Part shown: in pieces, positions 1 through 9,093 of the stretch
How positions within the stretch are numbered: position 1 is the stretch's first letter
Layout: the number at the start of each line of letters is the position of its first letter
Assembly: GCF_033807575.1 (NCBI RefSeq)
Contig: NC_084729.1
Coordinates: 9,176,001-9,240,000 of the forward strand
Direction of reading: 5' to 3'
From: Cydia pomonella
Lineage: Eukaryota > Arthropoda > Insecta > Lepidoptera > Tortricidae
DNA length: 64,000 nucleotides
Made by a program: the position numbers and the translations under genes
The notes under the pieces: model-generated
What the model saw: the letters and a program-made list of their open reading frames with translations, nothing else
Told to the model about the DNA's origin: nothing
Database searches by the model: none

Positions 1-352
1 ATGGGTTGGGCGAGGTTGCGGCGGGCGGCGACAAGATATAGCAAGTCACCTTCGCCCAGCCAGCAAACGAAATACGTAGTAAAACCACGGAATCACTGAT
101 TCTAAACTTTTAAAAAGCTCGAAGGACCAACAATCGCATGTTTGAATCAAAATGCGATTAGGAGAAATAACTTTTATTGAAAGCTAAATTATTTTATTAC
201 GCTAGTACATTCAGTTATAGCACAGAACGCAAATAGGCCCTTGACAGCGCATCATAGACACAACTCTTCTCAAATGTTGCAAGCAACAAATATTAAACAT
301 AAAGTTTACAGCTATGTTGAGACTTGTCTCGAACAGGTAGTCTGTATTAGGC

Positions 353-1000
353 TACTTGACGGTTTTTATGGTTGCGTAGTCAACTAGGAACCCTTATAGT
401 TTCGCCATGTCCGTCTGTCTGTCTGTCCGAGGCTTTGCTCCGTGGTCGTTAGTGCTAGAAAGATGAAATTTGGGATGGATATATAAATCAATAGAGCCGA
501 CAAAGTCGTACAATAAAATCTAAATTTTTTTTTTTAGGGTACCTCTCCTACACGTATAGTGGGGGTGTACATTGTTTTTTGCTTCAACCCTACTGTGGGA
601 TATCGTTGGAAAGTTCTTTCAAAACTAATAGGGGTCTTCAACAAACATTTCTTGATAAAGTGAATATATTCGGAGATAATTGCTCCGAAAGAAAAAAAAA
701 ATGTGTCCCCCCCTTCTAACTTTTGAACCATAGGTCCAAAAAATATGAAAAAAATCTTGGAAGCAGAGCTTAAGAAACACATTAAATGAAAACTATAGCG
801 GATATGATCAGTTTAGCTGTTTTTGAGTTATCGCAAAAAGTTTCCCCTTCATAGTAAAAAGACGTACACCCACAGTTCATCCCTTGGTTAACAATCTACC
901 ATACTTTAAGCTCCAGTTTAGCTTATTGTGACGGAAGAGTAACTACGGAACCCTACTCTGAGCATGGCCCGACATGCTCTTGGCCGGTTTTTGTAAATAA
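353..1000 (+). repeat. Interspersed repeat, GGGTTCCGTA family (long form)
   Basis: This block runs from a degenerate start, through 'ggaacccttatag' and 'tgtccgtctgtctgtc', to 'tacggaaccctactctgagc' and 'cttggccgg'. Related pieces recur in both orientations at about 6091-6390, 18813-19460, 24455-24530, 40680-40750, 57590-57790, 61525-62340 and 62490-62575. The inverted GGGTTCCGTA/TACGGAACCC ends suggest a non-autonomous DNA element. No coding capacity is visible. Confidence 0.6.
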
Positions 1001-1254
1001 CGTCAATCGATCTTGATTTTCCTGAGGATCAAATGTCTATATAGGACTCATTAAGGTCATAAACGAGAGGTAAAGTCTGTCGCTCGCACTTGACAATTGA
1101 AACGCCTCTAACAAAATGATATTGTAATGTGACGTCACAATTTAATTTAATTTTCATTTAAGTGAAGTTTTATATATCTTCTTTTGAGAAAATAAAGTTC
1201 TTAAACCTTAAGATCAAGATAATTGCTATTTTGACCCTGAAATTTTACGTTTAT

Positions 1255-2202
1255 GTATACAGGGCGTCCCAAGACTATGTGACATCAAGGGAAAGTACCT
1301 TAAATATCGTAGACAGGATATTTTGTTGAAAGAAGACTTTATGTTATTTTTAAAAGTCAGTAATTCTGCATTTATAATTTTCTAAGAATTACTTGCTTCG
1401 TCTGGGAATCGAACCGACTTAAATGTGAAAAAAAAACATCCCTATTTTTATGATGCCAATCGAAAGAATGGACAATAAAAAATAATTCTTCTTAAATAAC
1501 ATAGTATCTTAAAAGAAAGGAACGTGAAATTAATAATTTAAATCAAATTTAAAAAAAATACGATATGTGAAAGATTTGCTATACAAAAAGCGATACGACA
1601 ACGTGGGCGAGTTACAAACAGAAACGAGCCATATCATTTCGAGTAATCACCATAATATGATAAGAAAATCAACAGACAGCGGACTTATTAAAAGATTGGC
1701 GAAGAGGGATCACATTTTAAGCATTTAGTTAATTAATTTACAAAAAAAAATACTTAATTGACTTAGGCAGTTTCATGTATGTCATAATTTGAAGAATAGT
1801 TTGGAACCTTCTTCGACCTTTTTGATTGTCTTTTTTATTTATGACACTAATAAGCTTCTGACTTTTGTAAAATGTCATCATTATCAAATATTTCGAACAA
1901 ATTGTCAAAAACACTGCCAAAGATTAACACAGTGTGTTTCTTTTTGTTGTCGATTATCGCAAATAACTTTTGTTCAAAAAAATATTTTTTTTATCTTTTA
2001 TTTATTTATTTATTTATTAAAAACTTTATTGCACAAAAGAAAAACTTAATGTACAAAAGGCGAACTTAATGCCATGAGGCATTCTCTAACAGTCAGTAAG
2101 TGTTCTAATTAAAAAAATATTAACGTCAGAGCATTCCTGAGAAGTAACCTTACGTGGGATTTCAGGGTTTGTCCAATGGCTAAGGTCACCCTGTATACGA
2201 TG
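1255..2202. mobile_element. Non-autonomous DNA element with a retroposon tail inside
   Basis: The block begins 'tatacagggcgtccc' and ends 'tcaccctgtatac', giving inverted ends. Its second half (about 1752-2200) matches 39525-39847. Compared with that copy, about 1990-2103 is extra sequence: a TTTA-rich run plus the antisense of a LINE 3' end ('ttattgcacaaaag', 'gccatgaggcattctct'). It is a relic with no intact ORF. Confidence 0.5.
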
Positions 2203-2224
2203 TGGTTGTATTCATTGTGTGATT

Positions 2225-2364
2225 TAGTTGAAAACCAGTAGTCAGGCCAAGATAAGGCCAGCGATTTGATAGCCCAGCCCGTGCAAGTGGTAAGTACACG
2301 TCATAATTTCACTGAAGTTTGGCTGCCATAATAGCTGCCAACTTATCTTGGTTTAACTCTAGTG
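2225..2364. mobile_element. Palindromic MITE truncating a sixth exon copy
   Basis: The ends are inverted copies: 'agtcaggccaagataa' on the left and 'ttatcttggtttaact' on the right. Relatives lie at about 9471-9600 and 10537-10678, and two halves of one copy lie at about 31130-31210 and 31610-31680. The right end sits inside a sixth copy of the tandem exon array, of which only the first few codons survive (2365-2407, minus strand). Confidence 0.6.
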
Positions 2365-2438
2365 TACTGTTGCTATTCTTCGGCTCTTCACCTTCAGGCT
2401 CTTTGCTGGGACAAGTCGGTCTCACGGCCTCAACTAAC

Positions 2439-2547
2439 CTCACTCTGTTTGAACTGCTCCTCAGGGTTGAGCATCACGATGCGTCTTGGTCGGGTCGAGT
2501 TCCACTGTCTTTCTGATGCTAATGACTTTTCACCCACCGGCTCTATG
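2439..2547 (-). pseudogene. Left ZAD gene, exon 6 copy E (diverged)
   Basis: It is still 109 bases with acceptor TTGTCCCAG and donor GAG|GTTAGT and has no stop. Internal indels (+3, -1, -2) cancel out but leave about 12 codons read in a shifted frame before LNPEEQFKQSE returns. It is either decaying or a diverged alternative. Confidence 0.45.
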
Positions 2548-2578
2548 CTGGGACAAGTATTAAACAGCTACAACTAAC

Positions 2579-2687
2579 CTCACTCTGCTTGAACTGCTCT
2601 TCGCGGTTCAGCATGACGATGCGTATCTTGGTGGGGTCGAGTTCCACCGTCTTCCTGATGCTGGTCGGCTCTTCACCCGGCTCTTTG
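2579..2687 (-). CDS. Left ZAD gene, exon 6 copy D (candidate mutually exclusive exon)
   Basis: It is open for 36 codons. It differs at the C-terminal side (LNREEQFKQSE instead of LNPEEQLKQCE), losing the cysteine. The donor is GAG|GTTAGT, stronger than in A-C. Confidence 0.45.
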
Positions 2688-2719
2688 CTGGGACAAGTCG
2701 GTTAAACAGTTATAACTAC

Positions 2720-2828
2720 CTCACACTGTTTTAACTGCTCCTCTGGGTTCAGCATGACGATGCGTATCTTGGTGGGGTCGAGTTCCACCGTCTTCCTGAT
2801 GCCGGTCGGCTCTTCACCCGGCTCTTTG
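2720..2828 (-). CDS. Left ZAD gene, exon 6 copy C (candidate mutually exclusive exon)
   Basis: Nearly identical to copy B, with one visible replacement (EEPTGI for EEPTSI). Splice sites and phase are intact. The closeness of B and C suggests a recent expansion. Confidence 0.5.
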
Positions 2829-2860
2829 CTGGGACAAGTCGGTTAAACAGTTATAACTAC

Positions 2861-2969
2861 CTCACACTGTTTTAACTGCTCCTCTGGGTTCAGCATGACG
2901 ATGCGTATCTTGGTGGGGTCAAGTTCCACCGTCTTCCTGATGCTGGTCGGCTCTTCACCCGGCTCTTTG
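2861..2969 (-). CDS. Left ZAD gene, exon 6 copy B (candidate mutually exclusive exon)
   Basis: It has 36 open codons (KEPGEEPTSIRKTVELDPTK onward) with acceptor TTGTCCCAG and donor GAG|GTAGTT. It needs the same entry phase as copy A, so joining A to B would shift the frame into a stop, and reading through the 32-base gap also meets a stop. Confidence 0.5.
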
Positions 2970-3001
2970 CTGGGACAAATCGGTTAAACTGTTATAACTA
3001 C

Positions 3002-3119
3002 CTCACACTGTTTGAACTGCTCCTCTGGGTTCAGCATGACGATGCGTATCTTGGTGGGGTCGAGCTCCACCGTCTTTCTGATGCTGGTTTTCGGCTCTTC
3101 ACCCTCCGCTGGTTCTTTG
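3002..3119 (-). CDS. Left ZAD gene, exon 6 copy A
   Basis: It has 39 codons after one phase base (KEPAEGEEPKTSIRKTVELD and on, ending QFKQCE). The acceptor is TTGTCTCAG with a normal long intron upstream; the donor is GAG|GTAGTT. It is three codons longer than the other copies and has the best upstream context, so it is probably the ancestral exon. Confidence 0.75.
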
Positions 3120-6100
3120 CTGAGACAAGACAAACTCATATGAAGTATAAAACAATAACTGAGTGAGTGAGTGAGATGGAAGTGCGTGATAAGTAATCGA
3201 TACGTTCCCTGAGCCATGATATGGCCGATTTTTAGAAGCAATCTTCATATTTTTAGCTTTTGTGTAATTTGTTACAAATGTTTAAAGTGCATATTAGACC
3301 TATGTTCGTGCTTTTTTTTCTATAGAGCGAAAGTCAGTAACTCCCCAAGCAACACAAGGGAGCTGAATATTGTTTGAATAATAGAGCAGGCCGGTACTAT
3401 AAGCTGAATAATGTCTGTAACAGCACTGTTACAGACGTTATACAGAAGATTTGGGCACAAATTAAACAGCTTACAACTGAATAACAGGAGTATAATAGCT
3501 GAATAAGTGTGTGCATAGTGGTGAATCAACTGAATAACGCTTGTATAGAGGCTGTATTAAACTTGTATACCGCTTGTAAATCAAAGTTATCCAGCTTTGT
3601 ACGCATTGAATTAGTTATTCACACGTTATTCAGCTTTTCCGAGAAAATAAGATAGGAAAGGATTATTCAGTTACATGTACTGGATAATCCTTTCCCATCG
3701 TACACACAGACACATGTTAATATTTTAACATCCATGACAAATTATATAAATAATAATATTAAATATTGGACACAAACAACGATGATATATAAATACTTAA
3801 AAACATAGAAAACACCCATAACTCAGGAACAATGTCACACAAATAAATACCTTTGCCGGGATTCGAATCCAGGACCATCGGCTTCACAGGCAGGGTCACT
3901 ACCCACTATACTTCGTTTTTTAGCATTAGAAAGAACTTCGAAGAAGTAAGTTTGAGGTTCCAAATCGGGCACTTTTTGCGCTAAAATTTTCAAGTAAATT
4001 ATAAGTATTGATCTTGCTACATTATATAACTCCATTATTATGAAATTTATAAACAATTAAAGAGCCTGATAAAAACTGCATGCTTACTTCTGTGGATTTC
4101 TTTCTAATGCTAAAATAAGTTTTTGAAAAAAATGTCATTTTTGATACAAGCTTTTATCGCTGACTGGACTGTACTTTTTTTCACAGAAAACTAATACTCA
4201 TCGAGACAATTCTTCAAACCCCAAACACAATTAGGTTGCGCTGCTGTCTCCATCATCAGATCAGCGCGATGGTACCATAATATTGCATTGTCAGTGTCAC
4301 CCGAGTTCATTTTCAGCGTCATCAGAAACCGGGAAGTGGGTCAAATTTAACTTGCAAGATTTGACCCGTAGAAACGCACATAGTTACATTGCAAGTTAAA
4401 TAAAAACTTGTAAAAACGAAGAAAATTGAGAAAGGTATGTTGAGATGGTTTGGACACGTGGAAAGAATGAGTGAAAGAAGGTTAACAAAGAGAGTGTATA
4501 CGGGAGAAGAAGAAGAGGGAGCTGGAAGGGGTAGACCTCGGCGGACTATCTCTGATCAAATCGGGGAAATCCTGAAGAAAGGCCAGGTCAAGAGCACCCT
4601 AAACCGACGAGCGTGTATGAGGTATGTCATGAAAGTGAAGGAAGCGAAAGAGGTATGTCAGGATCGTAGCAAGTGGAAATCCGTGGTCTCTGCCTACCCC
4701 TTCGGGAAATAAGCGTGATTATATGTATGTATGTAAAAACTAAGTATAGCCCGGCGGTCGTTGAAGTTTCACAAAGTTTATTCTGTTCTTACCTCTTCTT
4801 CCGCTTGGCCTTGGGCTGTTCCTTTTTTTTGCTCTTCCTTTTTTTCTTGGTTTCCTCTTCTTCCTTGACTAGAGGTTCGTCAGGTATCTCGTTGTCAGAC
4901 TTCACTGCCGTGTTTCTGAAATACAAACATTATAAGCGTCATACACAGCAAGGTTCATTTATTCATCATTTATCATCATTCATAATCGTTGAAGGAGTCT
5001 AACTCCTCCTTGAGGAGTTCTGCGGGGAGAGGTCCCGCTGCAAGTGTCGGCTCTATCGGAGGCAGTTCTATAGTGAGGAGGGCTGACTCTACTGTTCTCA
5101 TGCAGGTCTCATCTGAACTCCTCCAATGTAATGTTGTCTTCATCATCGTCGAAGGAGAACTCCTCCTTGAGGAGCTCTGCAGGGGGAGGTCCCACTGCAG
5201 GTGTCAGTTCTATCGGAGGCAGCTCTATAAGAGGAGGACTGGCTCTACCAGCCTCTTCTCATGCAAGTCTCACCTGATCTCCTCCAACGTAATGTTGTCT
5301 TCATAATCGTCGAAGGAGTCAAACTCCTCCTTGAGGAGTTCTGCGGGGGGAGGTCCCACTGTAGGTGTCGGTTCTTCTATCAAAGGCAGTTCTACAGTGA
5401 GGAGTGCCGATTCTACTGGCCTCTTCTCATGCTGTAACAAAGATTTATTGAAAGTTAAAAAAATTGTTCCATACGAGTAAGTAGGCCTCATAGTCGAAGG
5501 TGCAGGGGGCGTACCGCGAAAATCGAAATTCGCAAATTGCGGGGATGTTTCTTTACTCTCACTGAGACGTATTAAAGTGACAGAGAAAAATGCCCGCAAT
5601 TGACGAACTTCGACTTCGACTTTCGACTCGAACTTTAAAAACTTCTGAGTCTTTTAAGCCCCGAGTCGAGTCCTTTATTGAGTCTTTTTTAAGTGCAAGT
5701 CAAAAGGACTTGAGTCTCCGAATAAAGACTCATTCAACAATTTTATAGGTTTTACCTAAACTACAGTAAAGGAAATAGGCGTTATTGTATGATTTATGTT
5801 ACGTACATCCATGAATTTGACATAAAGACAATGCATTTCAAAGTTATTTGTACTAAAATTTCATGCCAACAATGTGTGTTCATTTTGTATTGGGAATGGG
5901 GCGCTTGGCATAGAAAGTGTTAAGCTATGGTATAAAAACAGTTCAGAACTCACCTCCAACGTTTTTTGGTATCCGAGCTTCTTCCCGGTGTTGTCGAAGG
6001 CAAGAGTGTTGGTTTCCTTCAGGTTTGGTGTTGAGTACTTGCTCAGCTCCGGGTCTTGGGCGTCGATGGGGAACTGAAATATAAATATCTTTTTAGGGTT

Positions 6101-8370
6101 CCATACCCAAAGGGTAAAACGGCACCATATTACTAAGACTCCGCTGTCCGTCCTTCTGTCCGTCTGTCACCAGGCTCTATCTCATGATTATATACCGTGA
6201 TTAGACCGTTGAAATTTTCACAGATGATGTATTTCTATTGCCGCTACGCTAACAACAAATACTAAAAAACAGAATAATATAAATATTTAAGGGGGCTCCC
6301 ATACAACAAACGTGATTTATTCGCCGTTTTTATAGATAATGGTACGGAACCCTTCGCGCGCGATTCCGACTCGCACTTGGCCAGTTTTTTCTACTCCAGG
6401 TCTCTTATTTGTCGATTAAATTACTGCCAGTGAGATATCAACTTCAAAAAGCGCTGCACGCAGAGTCCTGGCGCGGCCCGGCGCCCCTGTTCTATCTTTC
6501 CATAAGATCCCAACAGCAGTATTGCTAGGAATATTCATACAATACTATGCTTATCTTGGTTCTAATGCAAAAAAAAAAAGGTCAAGTGAGAGTTCGTTTT
6601 ACTCGCGCACCGAGGGTTCCGTACAAACTTTGAATTATCTCTTGTAACTATAAAGGCGAAATGCTTTTGATTCTGTACCTATACAAAGCATAATTGTGTA
6701 CAGCGCCATCTATCGGCAAATTGTCTAACTAATTGCGCGATGTAATGCACGTAAGTTGGATTTTCGTGGATAATTCTCTATCATGTGAACCGATTTCAAA
6801 AATTGTTCTTTTATTTGAAAAAGGCGTCTTTAATCTTATAGCAATTTCGTTGGCTAAATTGCAAAACTGAATTCAGAAATGTATTTGTTAATTTTTAAAA
6901 AGTTACCAAGATAGAGGTCTGATTATATTTTTCCTGTAAAATTTGTAGTAATATTAATATTATGTAAAAATGTCATAATTTTTCATCGGTAAACTTCAGA
7001 GATAAGGGGAGGGTATTTTTTTCACATTTTCCTCCTTATCATTTTTTTTCCACTACTAAAAAATAATAAAAAATTGTTTTGGAATGCTCAATTTGAGCTC
7101 TTTCAAATGATACCCCACTTGACCTACATTGAAATTTTGCCCCATCTTCATATTGGGCATTTCCCATATTTATTAAAAATAAAACAACAAAATAATACTT
7201 TCAATATGTCTGGGTTAGCGTTGTTCATAACTAATCCAAATTTCACATCAATAGCTTAAGTGGTTCTCGAGATATTTAGCGTTGTGACAGACGGATGGAC
7301 GGACAGAGTCGCACCATAAAGGTTCCTTTTGTACCTTTTTGGTACGGAATCCTAAAAAGATGGACTATAGTCATTTTACATACAAAATCACTAATAGTAT
7401 TGGACTGGCTGCATTTCTCAGCAAATGGATATATACACCACACTTAATTTGGGAAGAAAGGAAGTCTAGAGGGGAGGATACTTTGCAGGCTTTAAATGGT
7501 ACTCACAGGAGCACATCTCATAAGATAGTCGCACAGCATTGAGTTGGCTCTGAGCAGCTTCTGCTTGAAGCGGACTGCTTTCTGTAGCAGCGCAGCACAC
7601 TCATGGCACAGCCATGGTGGGAGCCCATCGGAGTCAGATACCTGAAGAAAAGTCTATTTAGTTGATATGTCGAGGCCAAATCATAGAATTTTATTGAAAT
7701 GCCATTTTAGAATTGATCAATAGACTTTTTCCTGATGTGGCCAACTGATCATTTCATAAAATGATTGCCAAGATCTGGTCACAACAGATGCATAATATTC
7801 TAAAATATAGGCCCGGCGCCCACTATCGGCATGGCACGGCAAGGGGTCCTTCGGCATATTACCAAGGCATCCTCTGGCATGCCGAGGTGTGCTGGGGAAT
7901 GCCGAGGCATCCCTCTGGCATTCTCAGGCATGCCAAGGTGTCCAGAAATGCTAAGAACGCCTTAGTATATCTATGCAAAATAACTAAAATTTCGTAACTT
8001 TTAAGCGATATAGATTTTTTTTTAATTTTTCTATTAAATCGCGTGTACGTTATTGAGACCGTGAATAAATAATTCAGGAAATAAAAGCTTTTTTTTATAC
8101 CATACGTTATAACCTCTCTTTTGAAAATTAATAATAAATCGAACTACATTATACGTGAATCGAAATTAGTTACATCATGGAAACATTTTTTGTTTGATAT
8201 TTACTTAAAAGCCTAAAACTTACATTCAATCCTGCTAAATCCCTAAAATGTGTAGCGAACAGCGAAATATTGAACATTCGCTTGTCGGTCATTAGACAAC
8301 ACCTGCATATTGTTTTCTCAGGCTCAGGTTCAGGTTTATACTCTTCTTCAGACTTGAAATAAGTCTCCAT
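3002..8370 (-). CDS. ZAD-domain zinc-finger transcription factor, 5' part (gene continues past the left edge)
   Basis: Six coding exons on the minus strand join in frame: 8370-8224, 7641-7507, 6073-5954, 5431-5274, 4915-4793 and 3119-3002, 267 codons in all. The protein starts with an acidic stretch, then a ZAD with its first Cys pair at residues 22/25 (ICRCC) and the second in exon 2 (LCHEC); in this family the ZAD binds zinc and dimerises. A long acidic linker and a Lys/Arg-rich patch follow, the latter a likely nuclear localisation signal. No C2H2 finger is in the window, so the DNA-binding part must lie to the left. The ZAD intron (phase 0) matches the right-hand ZAD gene at 28864, which points to paralogy. 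Alternative last exons in the window are listed separately. Target genes cannot be inferred. Confidence 0.85.
3330..3700. repeat. Fold-back repeat rich in AGCTGAATAA/TTATTCAGCT
   Basis: The motif 'gctgaataa' and its complement 'ttattcagc' recur through the block. Hairpins include 'ctgtaacagcactgttacag' near 3415 and 'aaaggattattcag' paired with 'ctggataatccttt' near 3655-3695. No ORF with coding character. Confidence 0.5.
3700..3925 (-). mobile_element. tRNA-derived SINE, diverged copy
   Basis: Antisense of the SINE family seen best at 15972-16245. It has the B-box-like 'gggattcgaatcc' and the head 'gcagggtcactacccacta' on the plus strand. The body is degraded. Confidence 0.6.
4143..4412. 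mobile_element. Non-autonomous element with GTACAAGCTTTTAT ends (copy 1)
   Basis: It starts 'gatacaagcttttatcgctg' and ends 'taaataaaaacttgta', an imperfect inverted pair. It shares its interior ('ccccaaacacaattagg', 'catcatcagatcagc', 'gcaagatttga') with copies at 40300-40593 and 58616-58914. No coding capacity. Confidence 0.6.
4437..4712 (+). pseudogene. RTE-like LINE reverse transcriptase, C-terminal fragment
   Basis: A 91-codon open stretch carries the LRWFGHVERM and GRPRRT signature found at the C-terminus of RTE-type reverse transcriptases, and ends with CQDRSKWKSVV. The catalytic domain is missing. It lies in an intron of the left ZAD gene, opposite to that gene, and is a 5'-truncated relic. 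Confidence 0.7.
4793..4915 (-). CDS. Left ZAD gene, exon 5 (basic, probable nuclear localisation signal)
   Basis: It encodes about 41 residues that turn from acidic to strongly basic (KKKRKSKKKEQPKAKRKKR). The acceptor is TTTCAG and the donor GTAAGA. It enters and leaves in phase 2, which fixes the phase required of every candidate exon in the array at 2439-3119. Confidence 0.8.
4977..5273 (-). pseudogene. Two dead tandem copies of left ZAD gene exon 4
   Basis: Copy 2 begins with CATGAGAAGAGG at 5263 and copy 3 with CATGAGAAC at 5102, so the period is about 161-168 bp. Both repeat the acidic 'CTCAAGGAGGAGTT' block. Neither has a polypyrimidine tract or AG acceptor: each abuts the donor of the copy before it. 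Copy 2 reaches an in-frame stop after twelve codons and copy 3 is shifted, so neither is likely to be used. Confidence 0.7.
5274..5431 (-). CDS. Left ZAD gene, exon 4 (acidic linker; parent of a tandem duplication)
   Basis: It encodes 52 codons plus two bases, rich in Glu, Asp and Pro (for example LLKEEFDSFDDYEDN). The acceptor is TTACAG and the donor GTGAGA. It enters in phase 0 and leaves in phase 2. Two decayed copies follow directly at 4977-5273. Confidence 0.75.
5500..5615. mobile_element. Short palindromic MITE (copy 1)
   Basis: 'cgaaattcgcaaattgcggg' on the left is the inverse of 'cccgcaattgacgaacttcg' on the right, around 'actctcactgagacgta'. A second copy is at 15245-15360. Confidence 0.5.
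5954..6073 (-). CDS. Left ZAD gene, exon 3 (linker)
   Basis: It encodes 40 residues of polar linker (FPIDAQDPELSKYSTPN onward). The acceptor is TTTCAG and the donor GTGAGT; phase 0 at both ends. No domain is recognised. Confidence 0.75.
6074..7506. other. Intron of the left ZAD gene, repeats only
   Basis: It contains a GGGTTCCGTA-family repeat (about 6091-6390) and a second related piece near 7290-7360 ('acagacggatggacggacag'). The rest is AT-rich; I see no exon-like stretch on either strand. Confidence 0.5.
7507..7641 (-). CDS. Left ZAD gene, exon 2 (second half of ZAD)
   Basis: It encodes 45 residues with the second zinc pair (LCHECAALLQKAVRFK), the conserved C-terminal helix of a ZAD. 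The acceptor is TTCAG and the donor GTGAGT; phase 0 at both ends. Confidence 0.85.
8224..8370 (-). CDS. Left ZAD gene, exon 1 (start codon, first half of ZAD)
   Basis: It encodes 49 residues starting METYFKSEEEYKPEP, with the first ZAD zinc ligands in ICRCCLMTD. The donor is GTAAGT after codon 49, phase 0. No upstream in-frame alternative start was found. Confidence 0.85.
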
Positions 8371-9022
8371 TGTTCAAAACACAACTCACATTTGTTTCTT
8401 TGAGTTTTTGTTTCAGATGCAGCAAATGAACAAAAAGCAAAACAATTTGTAAACAATATGGCGTCGCCGTACATTATGCATGTACAAACTGCATCATTAT
8501 TAATATGATGTTTAAATATGATCTCTATGACTTTGCATTACGCTATATTTTCATTAGATCGGTTTACATTAATTGGAAAAATGGAAAATAACGTTACCAG
8601 CTCTACAAGAACGGTGCGTACCGTTTCGTTTACTGCAAACTTTTTACATGGCATTTTCATTCACCATTGGAATATAACTTTCTCGTCGTATTCCGAAAAT
8701 CAACTTTATGGGGTGTGTACATGCTGTAAGGTTTTATTTGTATGTCATATTAATAAAATAGAGGCAACCCGTATATTCAGACGGTCAAATCCTGTATGTT
8801 TATGATGTTTTTACCATAAGATTCTAGCAGTATCGAAACGCATATATAGGGTTACCGTATCATTAAAAAATCTACCGTATTGGTAGAAATGAAACAAGTA
8901 GTAGACAGTTCTAAATATTTATTAACCTTTCAAATTATAACATGATATCGTTACAAACTAAATGGCACTTACAGTTCTTTACAAATTATAAGATTTATAT
9001 TATTTATATACATTACTTAACA
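8371..9022. other. Spacer between the RING-PDZ gene and the left ZAD gene
   Basis: About 650 bases separate the stop of one minus-strand gene from the start of the next, so it must hold the RING gene 3' UTR and the ZAD gene promoter. A 95-codon plus-strand ORF at 8518-8805 has no recognisable domain and is taken as chance. No clear TATA box was identified. Confidence 0.4.
8918..8923 (-). terminator. Polyadenylation signal AATAAA for the RING-PDZ gene
   Basis: AATAAA on the minus strand, about 100 bases past the stop codon at 9023-9025. It is the first match downstream of the stop. Confidence 0.45.
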
Positions 9023-9093
9023 TTATTCGTTTTTATTATGATCACACGTTAATACATAAATCGGTGGAGCGGAAAGCACATAAAGCGGCATAT
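9023..9093 (-). CDS. RING-PDZ gene, exon 8 (stop codon)
   Basis: It encodes MPLYVLSAPPIYVLTCDHNK and two more residues before TAA. The acceptor follows a long polypyrimidine tract. Confidence 0.75.

Larger units (their letters stand above)
2439..3128 (-). repeat. Five-copy tandem array of a coding exon
   Basis: The units start (in plus coordinates) at 2439, 2579, 2720, 2861 and 3002, a period of 140-141 bp. Each holds a 109- or 118-base exon with AG acceptor and GT donor. Adjacent copies are separated by only 31-32 bases, too short for an ordinary intron. A sixth copy is cut by the MITE at 2225-2364. Confidence 0.85.

Noticed and set aside
8518..8805. 95-codon plus-strand ORF between the ZAD and RING genes
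   Set aside because: No domain, no splice or codon support, and the region must hold a 3' UTR and promoter of minus-strand genes.
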